Assembly: GCA_050696075.1 (NCBI GenBank) | Contig: JBOGUF010000118.1 | Coordinates: 1-8,969, forward strand | Direction of reading: 5' to 3' | Length of the DNA: 8,969 nucleotides | From: JBOGUF01 sp050696075 | GTDB lineage: Bacteria; Chloroflexota; Chloroflexia; Thermomicrobiales; UBA6265 | The notes under the pieces: generated by a model | What the model saw: the letters and a program-made list of their open reading frames with translations, nothing else | What the model was told of the DNA's origin: nothing | The model's database searches: none | Made by a program: the position numbers and the translations under genes | In this document: positions 1-5,521 of the stretch, piece after piece | Numbering within the stretch: position 1 is the stretch's first letter | Layout of the letters: each line of letters opens with the position of its first letter

Positions 1-1
1 G

Positions 2-721
2 GACAGGGACGACGACGCGGCCGCCTTCCGTCTTCCGCCTTCCGCCTCGCCGCGGGTTGTCGTCGGCGCCAAAGGAATCAGCCCGCTGCATTCGCTGATC
101 AACGCCCGGCAGGAGATGTTCGACAACGTTTACTGGCACCACACCAACCGGGCTTGCATGGTGATGCTGTTGCGGGCGGTGCAAGAGGCGCTGCTGGCCG
201 GGGCGATCACCGCGGAGACGCTGACCGACCACGACGACGCGTCGTTGCTCGCCTTGCTCGGTCAAACCGGCATGCCCGCGCCGACTCGGAGCCTGACCTC
301 GGCGCTGGCGGAACGGCGCATCCACAAGCGGGCGGTCGAATTTAGCGCCCGTGCCTTCGAGCTCTATGCCCGCATCGGCAACCTCTTCTTCGACCCGTAC
401 GCGCGGCGCGAGGTCGAACTGGCGCTGACGGATGGGCTGGCGCGATTACTCAGCCAGCCGGTGCCGCCAGAGGCGGTGCTGATCGACATCCCGAAACCGG
501 AGCAGTGGCGAACCGATGTCTGGGTCCAATTCGACCAACCGCCGGTCGGCTTCCAGCCCCTCATGCCCTGGCGCGAGGTCGTCGGCCTGGCCGACGCCGA
601 CTTCAAGCGCTACGAGGAACACCGCCGCCTGATCCGCATCGTCGTCGCCGCCCCGTACCGCGACGCGATGGCGGCGCATTGGGAATCGCTGCTGATGCCG
701 CTCTTGGGCGGCGTCCTGTGA
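2..721 (+). CDS. HD-superfamily phosphohydrolase, C-terminal part (5'-truncated by window edge)
   Basis: The frame is open from base 2, well upstream of the first ATG at 116, and the residues before that ATG continue the protein: VVVGAKGISPLHSLINARQ runs directly into MFDNVYWHHTNRA. This is the pattern that follows the catalytic core in dGTPase-like and SAMHD1-like HD phosphohydrolases (COG1078 type), where a Lys-Gly-(Leu/Ile)-Ser turn leads into a helix containing 'AR..MF..VY.H...RA'. The gene therefore begins before the window and 116 is an internal methionine. About 239 residues are visible. The His-Asp metal motif that would carry catalysis lies upstream and cannot be inspected. Members usually hydrolyse dNTPs or related nucleotides in the cytoplasm. 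The first visible codons are a low-complexity stretch (AAAFRLPPSAS) encoded by a 7-bp repeat array, which looks inserted in a loop. The family call is fairly sure; the substrate is unknown. Confidence 0.75.
   Translation, partial: DRDDDAAAFRLPPSASPRVVVGAKGISPLHSLINARQEMFDNVYWHHTNRACMVMLLRAVQEALLAGAITAETLTDHDDASLLALLGQTGMPAPTRSLTSALAERRIHKRAVEFSARAFELYARIGNLFFDPYARREVELALTDGLARLLSQPVPPEAVLIDIPKPEQWRTDVWVQFDQPPVGFQPLMPWREVVGLADADFKRYEEHRRLIRIVVAAPYRDAMAAHWESLLMPLLGGVL
21..48 (+). repeat. 7-bp tandem repeat (CCGCCTT)4 inside the HD gene
   Basis: Four consecutive heptamers are visible: CCGCCTT (21-27), CCGTCTT (28-34), CCGCCTT (35-41) and CCGCCTC (42-48). Because 7 is not a multiple of 3, the array reads as a changing run of residues (roughly AFRLPPSA) in the HD protein frame, and the frame stays open through it. 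The same heptamer recurs in the same orientation at 753-773, just past the end of this gene. Confidence 0.85.
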
Positions 722-725
722 CGGT

Positions 726-773
726 GGAAGGCGGCCGCGTCGTCGTTCCTGTCCGCCTCCCGCCTTCCGCCTT
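726..773. repeat. Second heptamer array with an inverted copy, between convergent genes
   Basis: CCGCCTC (753-759), CCGCCTT (760-766) and CCGCCTT (767-773) repeat the unit seen at 21-48. GGAAGGCGG at 726-734 is the exact reverse complement of CCGCCTTCC at 760-768, so a 9-bp stem with a 25-base loop can form. The element fills most of the 54-bp gap between the stop codons of the HD gene (721) and the VOC gene (776). A hairpin here could limit read-through from both convergent genes, but no T-tract follows it on either strand, so it is not a canonical intrinsic terminator. Confidence 0.7.
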
Positions 774-775
774 GG

Positions 776-1186
776 TCAGACCGGGGCGATCAGCTCGACC
801 TCATTCCCGTCCGGGTCGTCGACGTAGATGGTGCGGGAGGGCAGGACGGGGTGTTGGCCGGTGCGGACGCCGAAGCCGCGCGCCGTCAATGCCGCATGCG
901 CCGCGTCGTAGGCGTCAGGCGAGACAGCCAGCGCCAGGTGGTGCAGCGTCCGCGGTGCAAAGAAGGCGGGGGTATCCGGCGGAAGTTGGACGAGGACGAC
1001 GAGGGCCGGCAGGCGGCTCGTTGCCGCGCCAGCGCGCAAAAAGACCGGATTGACGCGCTCGCCGGAGATTACCTCCAGGCCGAGCAAATCGCGGTAGAAC
1101 GCGAGCGACGCGGCCATGTCGTGGACATTGAGCACCACTTCGGCGAGCCCTTCAATGGCGATTGGAGAACGGTGGCGGTCGGTCAT
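776..1186 (-). CDS. VOC family protein (glyoxalase / extradiol dioxygenase fold)
   Basis: The 136-residue product has the two-module VOC layout. The first module starts IEGLAEVVLNVHDMAASLAF and runs into YRDLLGLEV, the usual 'strand, helix, FY...LGLE' opening. The second starts TLHHLALAVSP and ends in YVDDPDGNEVELIAP, the usual closing motif. Metal-ligand positions appear to be E16 (where many relatives have His), H82 or H83, and E131. Members bind a divalent metal and act on small molecules as lyases, isomerases, dioxygenases or drug-binding proteins; nothing here tells which. Length is normal for a single-chain VOC protein that dimerises. The start at 1186 is supported by AAAGGAGG (1195-1202, minus strand) 8 bases upstream. 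The gene is divergent from the PAP2 gene and convergent with the HD gene. The fold is nearly certain; the substrate is unknown. Confidence 0.9.
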   Translation of the reverse strand: MTDRHRSPIAIEGLAEVVLNVHDMAASLAFYRDLLGLEVISGERVNPVFLRAGAATSRLPALVVLVQLPPDTPAFFAPRTLHHLALAVSPDAYDAAHAALTARGFGVRTGQHPVLPSRTIYVDDPDGNEVELIAPV

Positions 1187-1194
1187 CGTGGCGG

Positions 1195-1202
1195 CCTCCT
1201 TT
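1195..1202 (-). promoter_or_regulatory. Ribosome binding site of the VOC gene
   Basis: On the minus strand AAAGGAGG lies 8 bases before the ATG at 1186, a near-perfect anti-16S match that fixes the start. Confidence 0.8.
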
Positions 1203-1236
1203 GACGGCGGGGGTGTACGTTCAACGGTTCACGTTC

Positions 1237-1266
1237 TCTTTACAAGCGGGCAACCCTTGCCTACAA
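1237..1266 (-). promoter_or_regulatory. Possible divergent promoter for the VOC gene
   Basis: On the minus strand TTGTAG (1261-1266) and TAAAGA (1237-1242) are separated by 18 bases, acceptable -35 and -10 elements about 50 bases before the VOC start. They sit on almost exactly the same bases as the stronger plus-strand promoter, so the two would compete. The match is moderate and this is an inference. Confidence 0.3.
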
Positions 1267-1267
1267 T
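1239..1267 (+). promoter_or_regulatory. Strong sigma-70-type promoter upstream of the PAP2 gene
   Basis: TTTACA (1239-1244) and TACAAT (1262-1267) are separated by exactly 17 bases, each 5 of 6 to consensus. Transcription would start near 1274, giving a leader of about 225 bases before the PAP2 start codon. Just upstream are three imperfect heptads, CGTTCAA, CGGTTCA and CGTTCTC (1218-1238), that may be regulator contacts. Confidence 0.65.
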
Positions 1268-1273
1268 CGCGGT

Positions 1274-1498
1274 TCAAGGAGTCAGACGACGTTGGATTAG
1301 ACCCCGCCGAGTTCCCGTCGCGCTTGGCGTCGTGCCTTCGTGGCACGCCTCGAAAAGGCAGGGGAACCCTGGATCGTTCCCCGCGGGCCACGGCGCCATG
1401 ATGCCACGTTCCGGCCGAGCGGACTCCAGGAACCAGGGTCCAGTCCCGGGCGATGCCGCCCGGTGGTCGGCGCCACGCGCGAGGGGACGCCACTGCTC
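1274..1498 (+). other. Hairpin-rich untranslated leader of the PAP2 gene
   Basis: This stretch between the promoter and the PAP2 start has no convincing coding content. It holds several local inverted repeats: CGTGCC/GGCACG (1331-1336 with 1342-1347, 5-base loop), GGGGAAC/GTTCCCC (1361-1367 with 1376-1382, 8-base loop), GGACTC/GGGTCC (1421-1426 with 1436-1441, one G-T pair) and CCGGGCG/CGCCCGG (1446-1452 with 1457-1463, 4-base loop). In addition CCCTGG plus TTCC (1367-1372, 1377-1380) can pair with GGAACCAGGG (1429-1438), which excludes the second and third hairpins. No known riboswitch consensus is matched convincingly. High GC alone produces many hairpins, so a regulatory role is only an inference. 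Confidence 0.35.
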
Positions 1499-2302
1499 AT
1501 GGCAACACCCCCCTTGTCCATCGCCATCGCGCAACCGACGTCCCGCCGCGGTGATGCCGGCGCGCGACGGGTCGCTGTCGGTCTGGCGCCGCTGTTTCTG
1601 CTCTACGCGGTCTACACCGCGATCCGCTTCCTGGTCGCCGACCGCGGCCTGGTCGTCGGACAGCGGCACGCGGATTGGATTCTCGATCTGGAACGCGCGC
1701 TGAGCCTCGACTGGGAATTGGGGCTGCAACGGGCGACGTTGGACCATACCTGGCTGATCGCCGCGTCAAACCACTACTACGTGTATGGGTTCCTGCCGGT
1801 GCTGGTGGCGTGCGCGGTGCTCGGGGCGTGGCGGGCGACACGTGCGTTTGCCTGGTGGCGGACCGCCTTTGCAGTCTCGCTGGCGCTGGCGCTCATCGGC
1901 TACGTCGCCTTTCCCCTCGCCCCGCCGCGCCTGCTGCCGGCGGCGGGCTTTGTCGACACCCTCCAGCTCTATGGGCCGCACTACTACGGCGACGCCACCG
2001 GCAGCAGCCTCTTCAACGCCTACGGCTCGATCCCAAGCCTGGTTAACGAGTACGCGGCGATGCCGAGCATGCACGTCGCCTGGTCGATTGTGGCCGGCGC
2101 GCTGCTGTACGCCGCCTTCCGGCGGCGGTGGGTGTTGGCCGTGGCGATCGTCCACCCGCTCCTGATGGCGATCGCCGTCGTCGTCACCGGCAACCATTAT
2201 CTGCTCGACGTCGTGGGCGGCATCGCCGTCCTGCTGGCGGCGATCGCCCTGACGCCGTGGTTGGGCCGCCGTGGGGAACCGTCTGCTAAGCTTCCGTCAT
2301 GA
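1499..2302 (+). CDS. PAP2-superfamily membrane phosphatase (PAP2_3 / AUR1-like)
   Basis: The 267-residue protein is a multi-pass inner-membrane enzyme of the PAP2 type, related to AUR1-like phosphotransferases that act on lipid phosphates. Visible motifs are ERALSLDWELGLQ (residues 65-77), NHYYVYGFLP (91-100), APPRLLP (141-147), AMPSMHVAWS (187-196) and TGNHYLLDVVGG (230-241). H192, H233 and D237 are the expected catalytic residues. Hydrophobic segments lie near 26-46, 98-113, 122-140, 192-208, 209-230 and 238-255. The open frame extends back to an ATG at 1340, but the extra 53 residues look like translated leader RNA (Arg/Pro/Gly rich, no family similarity), so the ATG at 1499 is preferred; GAGGGG at 1481-1486 is a rather distant ribosome site. 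It overlaps the next small gene by 4 bp. The substrate could be a lipid or polyprenyl phosphate; the sequence does not decide. Confidence 0.85.
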   Translation: MATPPLSIAIAQPTSRRGDAGARRVAVGLAPLFLLYAVYTAIRFLVADRGLVVGQRHADWILDLERALSLDWELGLQRATLDHTWLIAASNHYYVYGFLPVLVACAVLGAWRATRAFAWWRTAFAVSLALALIGYVAFPLAPPRLLPAAGFVDTLQLYGPHYYGDATGSSLFNAYGSIPSLVNEYAAMPSMHVAWSIVAGALLYAAFRRRWVLAVAIVHPLLMAIAVVVTGNHYLLDVVGGIAVLLAAIALTPWLGRRGEPSAKLPS

Positions 2303-2508
2303 GCGAGACCCCCGCCGCCGACCAGCCTGTGGCTCCGTCCACCGACCCGCCACCACCCCCCGAGACCCCGGTCGAGGAACCCGAAGCAGACGAGGTCGTG
2401 GCCGCCGACCGCCTTTTCGGCGCATTCACCATCGCCGTCATGGCGCTGCTGGTGATCTGCATCGTCCTGGCCCTCGTCGCCGCGCGCAACGCGCCGGCTG
2501 GGTTTTGA
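2299..2508 (+). CDS. Small proline-rich single-pass membrane protein
   Basis: This 69-residue protein is not a family I recognise. Residues 1-36 are acidic and rich in Pro, Glu, Thr and Ala, including a run of five prolines, and should be disordered. Residues about 39-61 (LFGAFTIAVMALLVICIVLALVA) form one transmembrane helix, followed by a short ARNAPAGF tail. The ATG overlaps the PAP2 stop as ATGA (2299-2302), and there is no good ribosome site of its own, so translation is probably coupled to the PAP2 gene. That coupling suggests it works with, or at the same membrane site as, the phosphatase. The orientation cannot be settled: no signal cleavage site is visible and arginine follows the helix. 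Real coding is likely because of the tight overlap and clear membrane segment. Confidence 0.7.
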   Translation: MSETPAADQPVAPSTDPPPPPETPVEEPEADEVVAADRLFGAFTIAVMALLVICIVLALVAARNAPAGF

Positions 2509-2536
2509 AAGGCGCTGAAAGAAGGTGTGCTACCAT
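2505..2536 (+). promoter_or_regulatory. Possible promoter of the small protein/PIN pair
   Basis: TGCTACCAT (2528-2536) reads as an extended -10 element (TG, one base, TACCAT). TTGAAA (2505-2510) lies 20 bases before the hexamer, a long spacing that the extended -10 could tolerate. Transcription would start near 2543, leaving a very short leader before GGAGG at 2546-2550. Confidence 0.35.
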
Positions 2537-2556
2537 GAGCGCGACGGAGGCGCACG

Positions 2557-2799
2557 ATGGTTGCCGAGCGCAGGCCACAAACCGAGCTGACGTACGAAGA
2601 GCAAATTGCCATCGCGCGGGCGAATCTCGAACGTCACGTTGCAGAGGTTAACCGGATCGCGGACGAATGGGAAGCCGAGCATGGCGACCCGGCGGTGGCG
2701 CTCGACGACTACGTGCGCAAGCATTTTGACCGGGATGCGCTATTGGCAGAGTGGCGGGCGTGGGTCAAAGAGCAGGGCCATGACGTACCGATCGAGTAA
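2557..2799 (+). CDS. Unrecognised 80-residue acidic helical protein, putative antitoxin of the downstream PIN gene
   Basis: I do not recognise this family. The product looks almost entirely helical, with heptad-like stretches in TYEEQIAIARANLERHVAEV and NRIADEWEAEHG. A second part, residues about 45-75, runs VALDDYVRKHFDRDALLAEW into RAWVKEQG. It is strongly charged with an acidic bias, has no membrane segment and no cysteine. The start is well supported by GGAGG (2546-2550) 6 bases upstream. The PIN-domain gene begins 12 bases after its stop and lacks its own clear ribosome site. Small acidic protein first and PIN protein second is the order of VapBC-type toxin-antitoxin pairs, but none of the usual VapB DNA-binding patterns (ribbon-helix-helix, AbrB, Phd) is obvious. 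The antitoxin role is therefore inferred only from context. Confidence 0.7.
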   Translation: MVAERRPQTELTYEEQIAIARANLERHVAEVNRIADEWEAEHGDPAVALDDYVRKHFDRDALLAEWRAWVKEQGHDVPIE

Positions 2800-2811
2800 T
2801 AGCCATCGCTC

Positions 2812-3414
2812 ATGCCTGGCCAGTTGATCGATGTCGGCCAGTCCGGTGTGCGTTTGCCGACTCCGCTGGTAGTTGATACCAACATCGTTGCAGCTCGCCT
2901 GCTTGCGCCCTACTATCCACCGCATCCCGAAACGGCTCACCGGGCGGACCAGTTCTTTTCGTTGTTGCGAACACAAGGCGCAATCGGTGTCCTACCGGCT
3001 GTCGCGTGTCGGGAGTTCTTCCATCTTGCATTTCGTGGCCTCTTCCGATTGGCTCTGCCGGACTACCGCCTCGCCCTGATGGCCGCTCGGCCAACGAAGC
3101 GGCGCTTCAATTGGGAGGTCCTTTACAAATTGCGGCCCGATCTGATCGACCAATTCCTTCCAACCTTGGAAGGTCTGCTGCCACTTCTTGAGATCAACCG
3201 TCTGACGGTGATGCAGCCATGGGAGGTCGCGGCTTCTTCCATGGGACTCCGGTACGAGCATGACCTGCTTCGACTCGTTGGGCGTTTTCGAGTCAATACC
3301 AACGACGCCGCGATCTTGATGCAAGCTCGGCAAGCGGGTATCACCAGCATCGCCACGCTCGACGCGGACCTGCGCCGGGCCGCGGGCGACTTCGACGTCT
3401 ATACCTGGCTGTAG
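2812..3414 (+). CDS. PIN-domain protein, probable endoribonuclease (VapC-like toxin candidate)
   Basis: The 200-residue protein opens with the PIN signature VVDTNIVAARLL (D22, N24). It has a second acidic position in ACREFF (E68), a third in VNTNDAAILM (D165), and the typical end ITSIATLDADLRRAAGDFDV with D184/D186. These acidic residues would coordinate the metals for RNA cleavage. It is longer than typical VapC proteins (about 130 residues). The extra length lies mainly in the middle, about residues 80-150, rich in Arg/Leu and including ARPTKRRFNW. No good ribosome site precedes the ATG; translation may be coupled to the gene 12 bases upstream, or start at the GTG at 2848, nearer the PIN motif. 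Base use looks less GC-rich than in the neighbours, which would fit acquisition by transfer. Its stop is 3 bases from that of the convergent hydrolase gene. PIN fold is confident; toxin activity is inferred. Confidence 0.85.
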   Translation: MPGQLIDVGQSGVRLPTPLVVDTNIVAARLLAPYYPPHPETAHRADQFFSLLRTQGAIGVLPAVACREFFHLAFRGLFRLALPDYRLALMAARPTKRRFNWEVLYKLRPDLIDQFLPTLEGLLPLLEINRLTVMQPWEVAASSMGLRYEHDLLRLVGRFRVNTNDAAILMQARQAGITSIATLDADLRRAAGDFDVYTWL

Positions 3415-3417
3415 CCG

Positions 3418-4461
3418 TCAATTGCCGGTGACGTCGCGGAGCGCGGCGAAGAACGCCTGCTTTCGCGCGGTGTTGATCCCCCAGTTCACCGGCACGTTCT
3501 GATAGCCGTCGCGATAGTTGCCATGGGCAGTGTGACCACCGGCGCCATCACCGGCGTCGAAGTAGCCCCATGACGCATAGGCGTGGATCGCCGCCAGCAT
3601 GTTGTTCTCCGGCTGATCGAAGGCGAAGTGGTCGTCTTCATTGAACAGGATGGGCTTTGGCCGGAAGGACGACAGCGCCCGCGTCCGCTCCACCAAGCGG
3701 GTAATCCCCGCCGGGTCGTCGACGCCGTTGCCGTGCAGGAGGACGACGTCTGAGGCCGCCACGACCTGCGCCGTGGGAAGCGCGCCGCCCCGAAAGCTCG
3801 TCCCAACCAGCAGTCGCCGCCCGTTCCGTTGCATGCTCCGCGCCCGCTCGATCAGTTCGTGGACGCGATCTGGCTGCAGGATTGCGTGCTCGTACCGGGG
3901 CACGTCGCACTCGTTGTTGATCTCGATAAGGACGTTGCCGTCGTCGCGCTCCAGCACCCACTGGACGGCGTTTTCGACGCCCTGGATGACAGCCGCCTCG
4001 TCCTGCAATCGCTCGTCCTGGCCGAAGTAAAACAGGCCGAGGATGACGACCATCCCCAGCTCGTCGGCCCGATCGATGACCTGCCCCAGGCGGTCCAGAT
4101 AGGCCGGTTTCAGGCTCCCATCCGGCGCCAGCGCCGTGCTTTCCCACGGCTGGTCGCGACAGTAGGCGTGGGGACAACCCCCTTGTAGGTTGACGGTGAT
4201 GGCGAGGAGGCCGTGGTCGCGCCACGCCGGCATCGCGGCCAGGCACTCTCGCACGTTCCGTTCGGGATCCCAGGCGCCGGTGTCGGGGTAGGCCCAGAGT
4301 GGGCGGGTCTCCGGGTTCTCGTCGTCGAAGATGGCCTGGACCATGCGCGCGTTCATCAGCAGGCCGTCGATGCGGCTGCCACGATAGGTTCGCCCGTCGT
4401 ACGTCGGACGCCCGTTGATCAAGAATCGGTCTTCCGCGATCGAGACGCTCGTCTGCCCCAT
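3418..4461 (-). CDS. Clan GH-A-like TIM-barrel glycoside hydrolase (cellulase-family-like)
   Basis: The 347-residue protein appears to be a single catalytic domain with the landmarks of clan GH-A (GH5-like) hydrolases. These include an N-terminal FLINGRPTYDGRTYRG segment, LAITVNLQGGCP (86-97), VVILGLFYFG (138-147), NVLIEINNECD (176-186) with the Asn-Glu pair N183-E184 as likely acid/base, and KPILFNEDDHF (269-279) with E275 as likely nucleophile. No signal peptide or membrane segment is seen, so it probably acts in the cytoplasm on a small glycoside. The frame is open further upstream into the ROK gene, but those residues are Arg-rich read-through; the ATG at 4461 follows GGAG and GGGGG and leaves a 19-base gap after the ROK stop. 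It is the second gene of an operon with the sugar kinase. The exact family is uncertain and could be an uncharacterised GH-A group; activity is untested. Confidence 0.7.
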   Translation of the reverse strand: MGQTSVSIAEDRFLINGRPTYDGRTYRGSRIDGLLMNARMVQAIFDDENPETRPLWAYPDTGAWDPERNVRECLAAMPAWRDHGLLAITVNLQGGCPHAYCRDQPWESTALAPDGSLKPAYLDRLGQVIDRADELGMVVILGLFYFGQDERLQDEAAVIQGVENAVQWVLERDDGNVLIEINNECDVPRYEHAILQPDRVHELIERARSMQRNGRRLLVGTSFRGGALPTAQVVAASDVVLLHGNGVDDPAGITRLVERTRALSSFRPKPILFNEDDHFAFDQPENNMLAAIHAYASWGYFDAGDGAGGHTAHGNYRDGYQNVPVNWGINTARKQAFFAALRDVTGN

Positions 4462-4480
4462 GCCGCCCCCGCTCCGCTCG

Positions 4481-5482
4481 CTACCTCGCCGCCATCGCCC
4501 CCAGCAACGCCGCGCCGACGACGCCCGCATTGTCGCCGAGACCGGCCTTGACGATCTGGACGTCGCGGGCCGCCGCCGGTAGCGCCTCGCGCCGGGCATG
4601 GGTGGCGGCGACCTTGAAGAAGAGGTCGACCGCCTCGATCACGCCGCCGCCGAGGATGATCCGGGTCGGGTTGAGCAGGTTGATGGCCGAGGCGAGGCCC
4701 AAGCCGAGGTAGTGGCCTGCCTCCGTGATCGTCTCGGTGACTAGTTCGTCCTTTTGGGCTACCGCCTTGGCCAGGATGCCCGAGCGAATGGCCGTGCCGC
4801 CGGGCTCCTCCGCCGGCGAATCGGTCAAGAGGTCCGTCAGAATCGACGCCCGGCCGCGGTGCAGCTCGCCCAGGAGCGCTTTCGTGATAGCCGTGCGAGA
4901 GGCATAGGCTTCGAGGTGGCCGCGTCCGCCGCAACCACAAAGGCGACCGCTGGCATCGATCACCACATGCCCAATCTCCCCCGCGGTGCCAGTAATGCCC
5001 GGCACGAGCTTGTTGTCGCGGACGATCGCGCCGCCGATTCCGGTGCCAACGAAGACGCAGAGGAAGTCCTCGACCTCCCTGCCCGCGCCAAACGCCGCCT
5101 CGCCCATCGCGGCGATCTGGACGTCGTTGCGCAGGGCGGCGGGCACGCCGTAGCGCTCGGTGAGGAGGGCAGCCATCGGCAGGTCGACCGTGGCCTGACT
5201 CAGGTTCGGCGTGCCGATGAGGATGCCCCGTTCCGTGTCGACCTGTCCGGCGATGCCGACACCGATGCCGGCGACGCTCTCCAAACTGGTCGCGCCCAGG
5301 CCGGCCTGCTTGATGGCGTCGTCGGCCGTGGCGAAGAGGCGGGCCATCAGCTCGTCCGGCCCGTCCCCCGCGCGGGTCTTTTTCTTTCCCGTGCCGATCA
5401 CCTCGCCGGTCGTAATCTCCACGACCGCCGAGAGCACCTTCGTGCCGCCAAAATCGACCCCGAGCGCGTAGCGTCCAGTCAT
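4481..5482 (-). CDS. ROK-family sugar kinase (glucokinase-like)
   Basis: The 333-residue protein phosphorylates a hexose with ATP, most likely glucose or a related sugar, in the cytoplasm. Visible motifs are the phosphate-binding loop ALGVDFGGTK (6-15), the catalytic Asp in LRNDVQIAAMGEA (D120), the second phosphate loop FVGTGIGGAI (144-153), and the sugar/zinc site GEIGHVVI (E169, H172) followed by CGCGGRGHLEAYAS (182-195). The classical zinc motif is CxCGxxGC; here the third cysteine is His189, which could still bind zinc. Length is normal for the family and there is no N-terminal DNA-binding domain, so it is a kinase and not a NagC/XylR-type repressor. AAGGGAGG (5489-5496, minus strand) lies 6 bases before the ATG. 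The downstream hydrolase gene points to use of a glycoside-derived sugar. Sugar specificity is not readable. Confidence 0.92.
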   Translation of the reverse strand: MTGRYALGVDFGGTKVLSAVVEITTGEVIGTGKKKTRAGDGPDELMARLFATADDAIKQAGLGATSLESVAGIGVGIAGQVDTERGILIGTPNLSQATVDLPMAALLTERYGVPAALRNDVQIAAMGEAAFGAGREVEDFLCVFVGTGIGGAIVRDNKLVPGITGTAGEIGHVVIDASGRLCGCGGRGHLEAYASRTAITKALLGELHRGRASILTDLLTDSPAEEPGGTAIRSGILAKAVAQKDELVTETITEAGHYLGLGLASAINLLNPTRIILGGGVIEAVDLFFKVAATHARREALPAAARDVQIVKAGLGDNAGVVGAALLGAMAAR

Positions 5483-5488
5483 CGCCCG

Positions 5489-5496
5489 CCTCCCTT
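5489..5496 (-). promoter_or_regulatory. Ribosome binding site of the ROK kinase gene
   Basis: AAGGGAGG on the minus strand lies 6 bases before the ATG at 5482 and supports that start against the much longer open frame that reaches back to 5966 in another phase. Confidence 0.75.
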
Positions 5497-5521
5497 GTGA
5501 CTCGCGTCGCTCCTGTCCGCG

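Noticed and set aside
116..118. ATG at 116 as the true start of the HD phosphohydrolase
   Set aside because: Residues encoded upstream in the same frame match the family, so the gene begins before the window.
1340..1498. N-terminal extension of the PAP2 protein from the upstream ATG at 1340
   Set aside because: The 53 extra residues are Arg/Gly/Pro rich, without family similarity or hydrophobic signal, and coincide with strong RNA hairpins; the ATG at 1499 gives a normal-length family member.
1351..1498. Cobalamin riboswitch, suggested by GGGGAA, GCGG, CCAGGA and GCCACTG pieces
   Set aside because: The pieces are not in the order or spacing of the consensus, the B12 box is not matched, and a PAP2 gene is not a usual cobalamin target.
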